Notes: generated by a model from the letters alone, not told the origin. 64,000 nt of DNA from an uncultured Monoglobus sp. (GCA_947625055.1 CANQMT010000004.1:49010-113009), one strand, 5' to 3'; counted from the first letter of the stretch, positions 15,794 to 24,509 are shown. Translations and numbers: made by a program.

Positions 15794-16582
15794 TTACAAA
15801 TTAAGCAGCCTTTCGGCGTTTTCGTGCAGGATAAGCTCGCGGACCGAGTCGTCAAGCCCAAGGCGATCAATATGCTTCAGCTCATCGACCGCGTTCCACA
15901 TGGGATAGTCTGTGCCGAACATAACATATTCCTCGCCGTATATTTTGATAAGCTCGCGGATCCGCTCGGGCGGAACCTCATACATAGTGCTTGACGTGTC
16001 AACATATATGCGGTTTTTCATTCCAGCAAAAACATCCGCCGCGTCGTCCCATTCCGACCAGCCGCCAAAGTGCGCCCCGATCACTGTCAAGTTCGGAAGA
16101 TCCCTCATAACTTTTGCCATTTTTTCCGGCTTGCTCCACTGATAGCGGAAGTCGCCGGTGTGCACAAGCAGCGGGATCTTTCCCGCGATCGCCTCGTATA
16201 TATCATAGGCTTTCGGATCGTCAATGCAGAACCGCTGAAAATCCGGATGTATCTTCAGCCCTTTAAGACCCAGATCAATGCAGCGTTTGACCTCGCCCTC
16301 AATGTCCTCAAAATCCGGATGCATGGTCATAAATCCGATGATCCTGTCGGGGTATTTTCGGGTACATTCATATATAAAATCATTGATAGATGTGACCTGA
16401 TGCGGAGTGGTGGCAGGCGAGTGTATAACCGCCTTTCCGACCCCCGCCTCGTCCTCCATTTCAAGCAGTCTGTCGAGGGTGCCGTTGTTCACTACGTCAA
16501 GATCGTAAAACACCTGTATCCCGTGCGACGCCTTTTCGGCGATCTTGTCCGGAAACACATGGGCGTGAACGTCAATTATCAT
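15794..16582 (-). CDS. Amidohydrolase-family metal-dependent hydrolase
   Basis: This is a 262-residue TIM-barrel hydrolase of the amidohydrolase 2 type. The N-terminal MIIDVHAHVFPDKIAEKA carries the H-x-H metal ligands. LLVHTGDFRYQW and VIGAHFGGW supply further histidines, and the late MFGTDYPMWN carries the metal-binding aspartate. Relatives include aminocarboxymuconate-semialdehyde decarboxylase-like enzymes and many uncharacterised hydrolases, so the substrate cannot be named. AGGAGACGACATAA precedes the ATG. It is transcribed alone, with repeat-rich DNA downstream. Confidence 0.85.
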   Translation of the reverse strand: MIIDVHAHVFPDKIAEKASHGIQVFYDLDVVNNGTLDRLLEMEDEAGVGKAVIHSPATTPHQVTSINDFIYECTRKYPDRIIGFMTMHPDFEDIEGEVKRCIDLGLKGLKIHPDFQRFCIDDPKAYDIYEAIAGKIPLLVHTGDFRYQWSKPEKMAKVMRDLPNLTVIGAHFGGWSEWDDAADVFAGMKNRIYVDTSSTMYEVPPERIRELIKIYGEEYVMFGTDYPMWNAVDELKHIDRLGLDDSVRELILHENAERLLNL

Positions 16583-16778
16583 TTATGTCGTCTCCTGTTC
16601 TGTAATCGTATAAGGCCAAAGCCTACCCTAATATTATACCAATTTACGGCACCCAAGTCAATACCGCATTTCGGGAAAAGGCTCAATGGCAAAGGAGCGT
16701 CCGCCTCTCAAATCGGCGCTACCGAGCAGGACCGATGCGGGTTCGCCGTGTTTTTTTTAAGGGAAAACCCAAATTTTG

Positions 16779-16807
16779 TTGCAAGATCTGAGATATTATT
16801 ATATAAT
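16779..16807 (+). promoter_or_regulatory. Promoter of dusB
   Basis: TTGCAA and TATAAT are separated by 17 bp, 34 bp before the dusB start. Confidence 0.7.
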
Positions 16808-16840
16808 TGTTAAAGACCGATCAATAACAAGGAGAAAAAC

Positions 16841-17800
16841 ATGCGGATAGGAAACATAAGCTTAAATGGGAACGCGCTGCTCGCGCCCATGGCGGGAGTC
16901 ACAGACAAGGCGTTCCGCCTTATCGCCAAACCTTTCGGCCCGGCGCTGATGTACACCGAAATGGTGTCGGGAAAGGGGCTCTTATACAAAAACAAAAAGA
17001 CCGAGGTCCTGCTTGAGGTCCTCGACGAGGAACGCCCGACGGCGGCGCAGATCTTCGGTCACGAGCCCGAGGTCATGGCCGCGATAGCCGAAGGCGCGCT
17101 GAGGTACGGTGCGGAGATCGTTGACATAAACATGGGCTGCCCCGCTCCGAAAATAGTAGGAAACGGCGACGGCTGCGCCTTAATGAAAGATCCGCGTCTC
17201 GCGGGCGAGATCATAAAAAGCGTTAAAAATGCCGTTCCATGCCCTGTGACGGTCAAGATCCGCATGGGCTGGGACGAGAATTGCATAAACGCCGTAGAAC
17301 TCGCGAAGACCGCCGAACAAAACGGCGCCGATGCGATCACGGTCCACGGGCGGACAAGAATGCAGTTTTACTCCGGAAAGGCGGATCTTGAAATTATAAG
17401 GCAGGTCAAAAACGCGGTAAAAATTCCGGTTATCGGCAACGGCGACATATGCGGCGGAGAGTCGGCAAAGCACATGCTCGACGCGACCGGCTGCGACGGG
17501 GTCATGATAGGCAGAGCCGCCCAGGGCAACCCTTGGATCTTCGCCGAAATCAACGAATATCTGAAAACCGGGAAAACCCTTCCTCCGCCGTCCCTTGATG
17601 AGCGCTGCGAGGTCGCCGCGCGGCACCTCAAACTTTTGGTAAAATTCAAGGGCGAGCGGCGCGGCACTTTGGAGGGACGCAAGCATATGGCTTGGTATTT
17701 CAAGGGCCTCCCCGGCGGCGCGGCGCTCAGGGCGCGGATAAACCGCTGCGAGAGCTCCGCCGAAATGCTTGATCTCATAGACCGCGAAAATCTCAGATAA
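16841..17800 (+). CDS. dusB: tRNA-dihydrouridine synthase DusB
   Basis: This FMN- and NADPH-dependent enzyme reduces uridine to dihydrouridine in the D loop of tRNAs. The 319-residue sequence has the family start LLAPMAGVTDKAFRLIA and the catalytic-cysteine region MGCPAPKIVGNGDGCALM. VTVHGRTRMQFYSG, VIGNGDICGG and the flavin-binding end VMIGRAAQGNPWIF are also present. AAGGAG precedes the ATG. It is monocistronic with its own promoter. Its last 8 bp overlap the convergent bofA gene. Confidence 0.96.
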   Translation: MRIGNISLNGNALLAPMAGVTDKAFRLIAKPFGPALMYTEMVSGKGLLYKNKKTEVLLEVLDEERPTAAQIFGHEPEVMAAIAEGALRYGAEIVDINMGCPAPKIVGNGDGCALMKDPRLAGEIIKSVKNAVPCPVTVKIRMGWDENCINAVELAKTAEQNGADAITVHGRTRMQFYSGKADLEIIRQVKNAVKIPVIGNGDICGGESAKHMLDATGCDGVMIGRAAQGNPWIFAEINEYLKTGKTLPPPSLDERCEVAARHLKLLVKFKGERRGTLEGRKHMAWYFKGLPGGAALRARINRCESSAEMLDLIDRENLR

Positions 17801-18059
17801 CCGACGCGAGCACCAGCAGCACCGCGAACCCCGGAACACCGAACACGCCGATCGTCACCGCGTTAAACGGGTTTGGCGGCAGGTAAATCCCCGCCTTGGC
17901 GAAAATGAGGTTAAACACAACGATCGCCGCGACTCCCAGGACGCAGCTCAAAAAGAAGCGCGCCGCCCATTTGAGCGGACTTTTGAGCAGCTTTATCAAT
18001 ATCAGCAGCAGCCCCAGCCCGAATATATAAACAAAAATACTTCGCAGATCAAACGACAC
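17793..18059 (-). CDS. bofA: BofA-family inhibitor of pro-sigma-K processing
   Basis: The 88-residue protein has three hydrophobic helices and ends NPFNAVTIGVFGVPGFAVLL, the conserved C-terminal segment of BofA. In Bacillus, BofA holds the SpoIVFB protease inactive in the forespore outer membrane until the engulfed spore signals. Its presence agrees with sigE and yqfCD in the window and with a spore-forming host. Usual neighbours (recR, yaaK) are not adjacent here. The gene is convergent with dusB. Confidence 0.9.
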   Translation of the reverse strand: MSFDLRSIFVYIFGLGLLLILIKLLKSPLKWAARFFLSCVLGVAAIVVFNLIFAKAGIYLPPNPFNAVTIGVFGVPGFAVLLVLASVI

Positions 18060-18135
18060 AAGATCAACCCCCCAAGCAATTTATATATAACTATATGCTT
18101 GTTCGGCTTTTAAAATTCCTGTTCAATAACAGCAC

Positions 18136-18163
18136 AAAAGGCTCCGCCGCCGCGGAGCCTTTT
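18136..18163 (-). terminator. Bidirectional-looking terminator
   Basis: A 12-bp stem AAAAGGCTCCGC/GCGGAGCCTTTT with a 4-base loop lies between the ATPase gene end and bofA. It most likely ends the ATPase transcript. Confidence 0.85.
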
Positions 18164-18229
18164 TGAACAACTGCATACCTTGCAACTCTATCACACACTC
18201 AATTCCTGTAAACGATTTTATTTTCCGAT

Positions 18230-19624
18230 TTACATTTCATCCACTATATCCGTGTACTCAACTAACGTCACATTGCCCATATCATTTGCCTTATCCTTAC
18301 AGCCTTTTGTAAAACCGGATTTTGAAAACAAATAAAAATGCTTCGTTTTATAATTAAACATCTCACTACGGTTTACAAGCGTTTCCAAAATGCCGAGATC
18401 AATCTTTTCGTTTGTCCACTTGCACTCCGCAAACAAGGCTGTATTTTTATCCTGCTCGCCCATAATGTCGATCTCTTCCTGCCGCTTTTCCCTCGGGTTA
18501 TTGCCCCACCAGCGGCCGAGAGAGGAAAACTCAACCGGACAATTGCCGCTCAACAGTTTTTTCCAGAGATACTGCTTGCAGATCTCCTCAAAGACCTTAC
18601 CCATATACTCCGAAAAATGCGGTTCAATGCGCTTATAGAGCAGATCCGCCGCGCCGCGGGCGATAATCGAGTTATTTTCAAACACAAAACGATACCAAAA
18701 TCGGAACATATTATCCTCGATCGAATAAATTGACTTGCGCGACAATTTTTCTCCGTAAGGCGTTTCTTTTCTTACGATGCCGAGGTTTACAAGATTTTTT
18801 AAATACATCGCGCAAACGCTTGCGTCCTCGCCGACCTTGCTTGAAATCTCCGACATTCTTGAAGCTCCCGCCGCTATCGCGGAAATAACCGCCGTATAGA
18901 TCGCGGGTTCTCTGACCTCCTGTTTTAACAGGTTTATCGGCTCTTCGTATAAAAATGAAACAGGGTTTAAAAAAGTATTTTTAATATTTTCTTCAACACT
19001 CAATTTATTGTCGATCTGCAAAAGATATTGCGGAGTACCGCCGACAATTCCGTAAATCAAGGCCTTGTTCTCATCAGAAAAACCTTTGAGACAGCGGCAG
19101 ACTTCTTCAAAATCAAACGGCAAAAGCTTCATTTGAGCCGTTCTCCTGCCGTAGAGCGGCGCTTTATAAGCGAGAACGCGATCCTCCATGTATGACATTG
19201 ACGAGCCGCACAAAATCAACATCAGCTTTGATCTATCTTTATATTTGTCAATTAAAAGCTGCAAGGTCGAAGCAAGGCTCTCGGACGAACGGGCGGCATA
19301 AGGATACTCATCGATTGCGAGCACAAGCCTCTTGTTTTCCGCAAGCTTAAAAACATATTCAAAAGCCGCCTGAAAAGATTGGAATGTCATTTCCGCATCA
19401 GTTCCGCTTGCATATTCCATAATACTTTTTGAAAAATTTTCAAGATTTTGCTTCGCGTTGCTCTCAACGCCTGTAAAATATATCGCGTTTTTACCGTCAA
19501 TAAACCTGTTGATAAGCGCGGTTTTGCCCACGCGACGTCTGCCGTAAATAACCGCGAATTCATATTTATCCGAATTGTATAATCCGTCAAGAGCCGAAAG
19601 CTCTCGTTCTCTGCCAATAAACAT
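18230..19624 (-). CDS. AAA ATPase with DUF234/nuclease-like C-terminus
   Basis: This 464-residue ATPase belongs to the archaeal-type family common in gut Firmicutes and archaea. The N-terminus reads MFIGRERELSALDGLY, Walker A is GRRRVGKTALI and Walker B is LVLAIDEYPYA. A winged-helix region (EISSKVGEDASVCAMYLKNL) precedes a C-terminal PD-(D/E)XK-like part with EEIDIM and FAECKWTNEKID. The biological role of the family is unknown. The start at 19624 is preceded by GGAGG seven bases away. Its promoter overlaps a 39-bp palindrome. Confidence 0.85.
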   Translation of the reverse strand: MFIGRERELSALDGLYNSDKYEFAVIYGRRRVGKTALINRFIDGKNAIYFTGVESNAKQNLENFSKSIMEYASGTDAEMTFQSFQAAFEYVFKLAENKRLVLAIDEYPYAARSSESLASTLQLLIDKYKDRSKLMLILCGSSMSYMEDRVLAYKAPLYGRRTAQMKLLPFDFEEVCRCLKGFSDENKALIYGIVGGTPQYLLQIDNKLSVEENIKNTFLNPVSFLYEEPINLLKQEVREPAIYTAVISAIAAGASRMSEISSKVGEDASVCAMYLKNLVNLGIVRKETPYGEKLSRKSIYSIEDNMFRFWYRFVFENNSIIARGAADLLYKRIEPHFSEYMGKVFEEICKQYLWKKLLSGNCPVEFSSLGRWWGNNPREKRQEEIDIMGEQDKNTALFAECKWTNEKIDLGILETLVNRSEMFNYKTKHFYLFSKSGFTKGCKDKANDMGNVTLVEYTDIVDEM

Positions 19625-19654
19625 GTCACAGCCTCCGATCATTTTGATGATCAT

Positions 19655-19683
19655 ATTGTATCACACAATTTCAATTTAGTCAA
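19655..19683 (-). promoter_or_regulatory. Promoter of the ATPase gene
   Basis: On the minus strand TTGACT and TACAAT are separated by 17 bp. The -35 hexamer lies inside one arm of the palindrome at 19675-19713. Confidence 0.65.
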
Positions 19684-19713
19684 GTACGATTTACTAAATC
19701 ATACTTGACTAAA
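19675..19713. promoter_or_regulatory. 39-bp near-perfect palindrome over the ATPase -35
   Basis: Arms of 19 bp (TTTAGTCAAGTACGATTTA at 19675-19693 against 19695-19713) match with a single mismatch around one central base. It overlaps the -35 box of the ATPase promoter and the last codons of the upstream gene. An operator or a cruciform target is likely. Confidence 0.6.
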
Positions 19714-20445
19714 TTCAAGAAATTCTGAAATTTCAATTACTTGAGCGCCTTGATCCTTTAGCAGCTCCAAATATTCATGTGTCACCGGCACAATACAGAG
19801 ATGCATCCGCTCGCCTATGGCAAAGTATGGATATAAGCCAATTCCGTCCTTATAATAAATAATCGGCGGCGAGATGTTTAAGGCATATGGCATTGTCGTG
19901 ATGAAATCATATGCCTTTTGATTTAAGTCCTGATAAATTGTTTTAATGTCGTCTCCCGATAAATCGGGCATTATCGCTTTTATCGCGTAATAGCACAATT
20001 CCTCATATTGTTTAAAGAGATTTGGCGCATAGCTGTGGTCGTCAAAGCTAAGACTGATTTCTCGAATATAATCGTTATCTAAAAAAGAGTATATGGAAAC
20101 AGTCGGCAGCGACCAGATGTCCGGTTCTCGGCTGAATATGTAGAGCGCCGTTTCGCGGCTATCGTTTTCTGTATAGTCAGAGGCTGTCCAGTTGGAAAGA
20201 GCGGGCAAAAAATCAGCGCCATTGTCGGCTTTATAGACGTTGTTAAAAGCATCTATAAAATCATCGGGCACAGCCGAAAAACGCAGAGCGCCGTCCGCGG
20301 TTTCTTCGGCACCGAAAATTACGGAGCCTTCGCCGGAATTTGTCTCGGCGGGCTCCTGTTTAGTATTCCTGAATAAAGTCGCGCACAATACCGCGGCAAT
20401 GAAAATCAATACGGCGGCCGTCACGATTATCTTGGATTTATTCAT
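19699..20445 (-). CDS. Membrane-anchored hypothetical protein
   Basis: The 248-residue product has one N-terminal hydrophobic helix (KSKIIVTAAVLIFIAAVLCA) and then an extracytoplasmic, acidic, Tyr/Asp-rich domain. I recognise no family. The cysteine near residue 21 does not sit in a good lipobox, so a transmembrane anchor is more likely than a lipoprotein. A purine-rich CGGAGAATAATC precedes the start. Its stop codon lies inside the palindrome at 19675-19713. The fumarase-beta gene is 17 bp upstream on the same strand. Confidence 0.7.
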   Translation of the reverse strand: MNKSKIIVTAAVLIFIAAVLCATLFRNTKQEPAETNSGEGSVIFGAEETADGALRFSAVPDDFIDAFNNVYKADNGADFLPALSNWTASDYTENDSRETALYIFSREPDIWSLPTVSIYSFLDNDYIREISLSFDDHSYAPNLFKQYEELCYYAIKAIMPDLSGDDIKTIYQDLNQKAYDFITTMPYALNISPPIIYYKDGIGLYPYFAIGERMHLCIVPVTHEYLELLKDQGAQVIEISEFLEFSQV

Positions 20446-20462
20446 GATTATTCTCCGAAAAT

Positions 20463-20999
20463 CTATCTGTCGTGATATAAGTTCCTGCCCTTAGTGTCGA
20501 TCACGACGGTGAGGGGGAAATCTTTAACGGTCAGGCGGCGGATCGCTTCGGTGCCGAGATCCTCATAGGCAACGACCTCGGCCGAGGTCACGCATTTTGA
20601 GATCAGCGCTCCCGCTCCGCCTATCGCGCCGAAATATACTGCTCCGTGCTCGGTCATGGCGGCGACGACCTCGTCTGAGCGCTCGCCTTTTCCTATCATT
20701 CCGGTAAGGCCGAGCCCGATAAGCGTCGGAGCGTACGCGTCCATGCGTCCGCTGGTGGTGGGCCCGCAGGAGCCGATGACCCGCCCCGGCTTCGCGGGCG
20801 CCGGGCCCGCGTAGTATATTGTCAGGTTTTCGAGCTCAATCGGCAGCTTTTCGCCGCGGCCCAAGGCCTCGATCATCCGCTTGTGCGCCGCGTCGCGGGC
20901 GGTGTATATCGTGCCGCTGAGCAGTACGCTGTCGCCCGCCCTCAGATTTTTTATCTTGTCCTTCGTGAGCGGCGTTTCAAGCCGTATTGCTTCACTCAT
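20463..20999 (-). CDS. Fumarate/tartrate hydro-lyase beta subunit
   Basis: This matches the C-terminal (beta) subunit of class I, iron-sulfur fumarases and L-tartrate dehydratases. It has LRAGDSVLLSGTIYTARDAA, IGSCGPTTSGRMDAYAP and GKGERSDEVVAAMTEHGAVY, with the GGAGALISKCV segment. The alpha subunit, which binds the cluster, is normally encoded immediately upstream but is not in this window. It would have to be elsewhere or lost. I chose the ATG at 20999 because AAGGCGG is well spaced from it; the ATG two codons earlier is too close. Confidence 0.88.
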   Translation of the reverse strand: MSEAIRLETPLTKDKIKNLRAGDSVLLSGTIYTARDAAHKRMIEALGRGEKLPIELENLTIYYAGPAPAKPGRVIGSCGPTTSGRMDAYAPTLIGLGLTGMIGKGERSDEVVAAMTEHGAVYFGAIGGAGALISKCVTSAEVVAYEDLGTEAIRRLTVKDFPLTVVIDTKGRNLYHDR

Positions 21000-21016
21000 A
21001 ATCATCCCGCCTTTTC

Positions 21017-22018
21017 TTATTTTTCGGGCAAAAACCCGGTTATGTCGTCAAAAATATAGTCCGCTTTGTTTGTCTTAAAATACGCCTCGGCAGCAGCCTT
21101 GTCAATTCCGGTCAGCACGCCGACGAACGGCATCTCCGCCACTCTCGCCGCCAGAAAGTCGCTGGGCGCGTCGCCCACAACTGCCGCGGCCCTCGCCGCG
21201 CTTCTGGCATAGGCGCTGCCGACGATCTTTTTGTCCGGATAGTCAAGCCCAAGCGCCGCCTTCAGAAACACATACGGATGCGGCTTTGCGATCGACGTTG
21301 TGAGCCGCAGATTTTTCTCGGCTGCCGAAACCTCATCATAAGTGACGATCATGTTTTCGTCAAAATACTTCAGAAGGTCCCACGCTTTAAGCGGATACAT
21401 GATCTCATCTCTCAGCCTGCCCGTGCCTATTCCCAGCTTCAATCCGCTGTCACGCAGATACTCAAGCGTCTCGCGCGTTTTGTCAAGAGGCACCAGCGGC
21501 GTCTCATGCATGCACAGACCGTCATCCTTGAACCAGCGCTGAAAGCAGAACTGCAATTTTTTCCACAGTTCGCCGTATGTGCGCTCAAATTCCTCTTTCG
21601 GCCTGCCGCAGGCGTTTGCCGCAAGCTCGCCCACAAGCCCGTAAACTTCAGGCGCTTTGGCCTCGATGTTCTCAATAAACATGCGCACCGACGCGAAGTG
21701 GCTCTCATCAAGCCTCGAAAGTTCAGGGTCGATATACCGCGACACGCAGAACGTCATGTAGGCCAGATCCCAGTTGGTATTGACGCCAAGCGCCTTCACC
21801 GCGCGGATCGTCTTGTCGCTGTCAAAAATCACGCGGCGCAGCTCTTTAAAGCTTTTCAGGCAGCCCTCGCGGTCGATCTCGGTCCTGCCGTAGAACCGAT
21901 AGTCGAGCAGCAGCTCATACACAGTAAGAGCGGCGGTATCCCAATAGATATACTCGCTTGTGATAACGCCGTCCATGTCAAATATTACGCTTTTAAATTT
22001 ATTCGGCTGAAATTTCAT
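21017..22018 (-). CDS. HAD-superfamily hydrolase
   Basis: The 333-residue enzyme has haloacid-dehalogenase motif I in VIFDMDGVITSEY and motif II in LGIGTGRLRDE. The motif III lysine is in KPHPYVFLKAAL and motif IV is in VVGDAPSDFLAAR. A large helical cap of about 150 residues lies between motifs I and II. The start overlaps the end of the hisB-like gene by 20 bp, so it is translationally coupled to it. A phosphatase acting in the same pathway as the HisB-like and HisD-like proteins is a reasonable inference; histidinol phosphate would be one candidate substrate. Confidence 0.82.
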   Translation of the reverse strand: MKFQPNKFKSVIFDMDGVITSEYIYWDTAALTVYELLLDYRFYGRTEIDREGCLKSFKELRRVIFDSDKTIRAVKALGVNTNWDLAYMTFCVSRYIDPELSRLDESHFASVRMFIENIEAKAPEVYGLVGELAANACGRPKEEFERTYGELWKKLQFCFQRWFKDDGLCMHETPLVPLDKTRETLEYLRDSGLKLGIGTGRLRDEIMYPLKAWDLLKYFDENMIVTYDEVSAAEKNLRLTTSIAKPHPYVFLKAALGLDYPDKKIVGSAYARSAARAAAVVGDAPSDFLAARVAEMPFVGVLTGIDKAAAEAYFKTNKADYIFDDITGFLPEK

Positions 22019-22619
22019 ACTTCACTTCTCCCGCGACCCCCGAGGTCTTTCCTACTCTGTTCGGATCAACCGAAAGCGCCGCGCCCAAGGCGATGCCGAC
22101 CGCGCGGTAGACCGCCTCCCAGATGTGGTGGCCGTTCTCGCCGCAGCGCAGATCGACAAACAATGTGCAGCGCGCTCCCTGCGCGAAACCGTCCAGAAAT
22201 GTCAAAAGCTCCTCCGACGGCATATTTTCCACAGTCTCTCCGTACTTCACGGCGGTCTTAAAATTAAACAGTGAGCGGTCCTCGAACGAGATGACCGCGT
22301 CCGCGACAGCCTCGTCTATCATGCCCGTTCCCGAGCCGTAGCCAGAGGGCACATTGAGGCGCACGAACTCGCCGACGGCTTTTCCGAGAGTCATGCCCAC
22401 GTCCTCGCAGACGAGGTGATTAAGCTCGAAGGCGTCAAAATTCATGCTGATCGAGATATTCAGCCCCGCTCTCCACGCGATATGCTCGATCATGTGGTTG
22501 AGGAACGGCAGCGGCGTTTTTATCCGCTTTCTGTAATTCGGAACAAGCTCGCCCTTTTCGATTTTGACGATTATCACCGTCTCGGTCGATTTTCTGGTAA
22601 CGGTAATTGTATTTTTCAT
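21999..22619 (-). CDS. HisB-like imidazoleglycerol-phosphate dehydratase homologue, divergent
   Basis: The 206-residue protein belongs to the imidazoleglycerol-phosphate dehydratase family. It has RKSTETVIIVKI, LNHMIEHIAW, GMIDEAVADAV, ENGHHIWEAVYRAVGIALGA and DPNRVGKTSGVAG. The second manganese motif HHxxE is intact (H154, H155, E158). In the first motif the usual HHxxED is H68-L69-V-C-E72-D73, so one histidine ligand is leucine. The usual LDHM reads LNHM and the C-terminal STKG lysine is missing. Activity on the normal substrate is therefore uncertain. It follows hisD by 17 bp and overlaps the HAD gene. Confidence 0.75.
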   Translation of the reverse strand: MKNTITVTRKSTETVIIVKIEKGELVPNYRKRIKTPLPFLNHMIEHIAWRAGLNISISMNFDAFELNHLVCEDVGMTLGKAVGEFVRLNVPSGYGSGTGMIDEAVADAVISFEDRSLFNFKTAVKYGETVENMPSEELLTFLDGFAQGARCTLFVDLRCGENGHHIWEAVYRAVGIALGAALSVDPNRVGKTSGVAGEVKYEISAE

Positions 22620-22636
22620 AATATCACCCCAAAAAT

Positions 22637-23929
22637 TTATTTTCTTTCTTTGACGGCAAGGCCGTGGGTGTCAAAGCCCTCGACCGTCGCGATCCTGTAA
22701 GCGTAGTCGCGGACACGCTCAAAGCCCTCGCGGCTGGCGTAGCCGACGGACGAGCGCTTTAAAAAGTCAAGCACCGACACGCTCGAATACGTTTTCGCGA
22801 ACTGGCCCGTCGGCAGTATAGCGTTGGGGCCCAGCACAAAGTTGCATAGCGTCACAGGCGTATAGTCGCCCAGAAGTATCTCGCCCGCGTTCTTGATCTT
22901 GGGCAGAACTGTGAACGGCTCCTTTGTCATGACCTCCATATGCTCGGGCGCGTACTCGTTGACAAAATCAATGCTCTCCTCAAGACTGCCGGTTATGATC
23001 GCTCCGCCGTAGGTGTTAAAGTTTATCGTCACGAACTCGCGGCGCTTGTCCGAGATCTTTTCAAGCTGCCGTTCCACGATCTTCACCGCCTTATGCACCA
23101 GTTCCTCGCTGTTCGTAACCAGCAGCGCCGCCGAGTCGGGGCCGTGCTCCGCCTCGATCATCCAGTCGAGGGCGACCTTTTCGGGGTCGGCGTTCTCATC
23201 GGCGAGGATTATGCACTCGCTCGGTCCCGCGGGAAGTCCGGAGTCTATGTAATTCGCCAACACGCGCTTCGCCGCCGTAGCGTAAGCGTTGCCGGGGCCG
23301 ATTATCTTGTGGCACTTGGGAATGGTCTCGGTTCCGTAGGCTACAGCGGCCACGGCCTGGATGCCTCCAACCTTATATATCTCGGAAACGCCGATTATCT
23401 TGGCGGCTGCCAGTATCGCGTCGTCAACGTTGCCCTGCTCGTTCGGAGGGGTCACGACCACTATTTTTTCAACTCCCGCAACGACCGCGGGAGTGGCCAG
23501 CATGCACAGAACCGACGGAAAGCTTCCCTTGCCGCGGGGAACATACAGGCAGACATCAACGATAGGCGTGGTTTTCTCTCCCACCATAAGTCCCTTATCG
23601 ACCTCGGTGAACCACATTTCCTCGGGCATCTGCTTTGAATGGAAGTCGCGTATGTTGCCTATGGCGTAAGCCAAAGCCTCACGCGTTTTTTCGTCAAGAC
23701 GGTTATAGCCTTCCTCAATTTCCTCGGGCTTCACCTTCATACGGTCGGCGGTGAGCTTAACGCGGTCAAACTTTTCGGTATACTCAAGCACGGCCTCGTC
23801 GCCGCGCTTCCTGATGTCGTCGGAAACCTCCTTGGCTACCTTCATCTGTTCGGTGATGTCAAGCTCGGCCCGCTTCATTATGAAGTCCTTCTTTTCGGGC
23901 GTTAATTCCGATAATTTGTAAATATTCAT
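22637..23929 (-). CDS. hisD: Histidinol dehydrogenase family protein
   Basis: The NAD-dependent HisD family oxidises histidinol to histidine in two steps. The 430-residue sequence contains VGGIQAVAAVAYGTETIPKC, IIGPGNAYATAAKRVLANYI, AGPSECIILADENADP and NEYAPEHMEV, whose Glu-His pair is the catalytic one. In the zinc-ligand region the usual QAEHD reads EAEHGPDSAAL, which is seen in some HisD paralogues acting on other alcohols. The start at 23929 follows AAGGAGAT; upstream in-frame codons lack such a site. No hisG, hisA, hisF, hisH or hisI is present around it. Confidence 0.85.
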   Translation of the reverse strand: MNIYKLSELTPEKKDFIMKRAELDITEQMKVAKEVSDDIRKRGDEAVLEYTEKFDRVKLTADRMKVKPEEIEEGYNRLDEKTREALAYAIGNIRDFHSKQMPEEMWFTEVDKGLMVGEKTTPIVDVCLYVPRGKGSFPSVLCMLATPAVVAGVEKIVVVTPPNEQGNVDDAILAAAKIIGVSEIYKVGGIQAVAAVAYGTETIPKCHKIIGPGNAYATAAKRVLANYIDSGLPAGPSECIILADENADPEKVALDWMIEAEHGPDSAALLVTNSEELVHKAVKIVERQLEKISDKRREFVTINFNTYGGAIITGSLEESIDFVNEYAPEHMEVMTKEPFTVLPKIKNAGEILLGDYTPVTLCNFVLGPNAILPTGQFAKTYSSVSVLDFLKRSSVGYASREGFERVRDYAYRIATVEGFDTHGLAVKERK

Positions 23930-23977
23930 ATAAATCTCCTTAAACACATATTTTATGCTATAATACACAGCAATGCT

Positions 23978-24006
23978 ATTATATAACAAAAAAGCCCAAA
24001 GTTCAA
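23978..24006 (-). promoter_or_regulatory. hisD promoter nested in the queF terminator
   Basis: On the minus strand TTGAAC and TATAAT are separated by 17 bp. The -35 hexamer occupies the loop of the hairpin that ends the que operon. Confidence 0.65.
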
Positions 24007-24015
24007 GGGCTTTTT
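23988..24015 (-). terminator. Terminator of the que operon
   Basis: AAAAAGCCC/GGGCTTTTT with a 9-base loop lies 30 bp after the queF stop. The A-rich flank gives a U-rich tail on the minus-strand transcript. Confidence 0.85.
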
Positions 24016-24044
24016 GATAATTTATTCTATATTCCCGCGGCGGC

Positions 24045-24509
24045 CTATTCAACAGGCCTTGAAGTCAGCCGCTCAAAAGCGATCCGCTCCCACTTGCTCC
24101 CCGGCCTGCCGTAGTTGGCGTATGGGTGGATCGAGATCCCGCCGCGCGGCGTGAACCTGCCGAAAACCTCGATATATTTCGGATCCATGAGCTCGATCAG
24201 ATCCTTCATGATCGTGTTCACGCAGTCCTCGTGAAAGTCGCCGTGGTTCCTGAAGCTGAACAGATACAGCTTGAGCGACTTGCTCTCGACCATTTTAACG
24301 TCCGGGACGTAAGAAATTATTATCTCCGCAAAATCGGGCTGGCCGGTTATCGGGCACAGCGACGTGAACTCGGGGCAGTTAAAGCGCACCCAATAATCAT
24401 TATCCCTGTGCTTGTTCTCGAAGGTTTCCAGAACCTCGGGAGCGTAGTCCGATCTGTACTCGGTCTTTCCGCCGCCGAGCAGCGTCAAATTCTCGTTTTC
24501 TCTGTTCAT
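24045..24509 (-). CDS. queF: PreQ0 reductase QueF
   Basis: This NADPH-dependent reductase converts the nitrile of preQ0 to the aminomethyl group of preQ1. The 154-residue short form carries the catalytic cysteine in [17 protein letters not shown], the [20 protein letters not shown] core and the [17 protein letters not shown] end. All are typical of the YkvM type. Its ATG overlaps the queC stop as ATGA, so it is coupled to queC. It is the last gene of a complete preQ1 operon. Confidence 0.96.
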   Translation of the reverse strand: MNRENENLTLLGGGKTEYRSDYAPEVLETFENKHRDNDYWVRFNCPEFTSLCPITGQPDFAEIIISYVPDVKMVESKSLKLYLFSFRNHGDFHEDCVNTIMKDLIELMDPKYIEVFGRFTPRGGISIHPYANYGRPGSKWERIAFERLTSRPVE

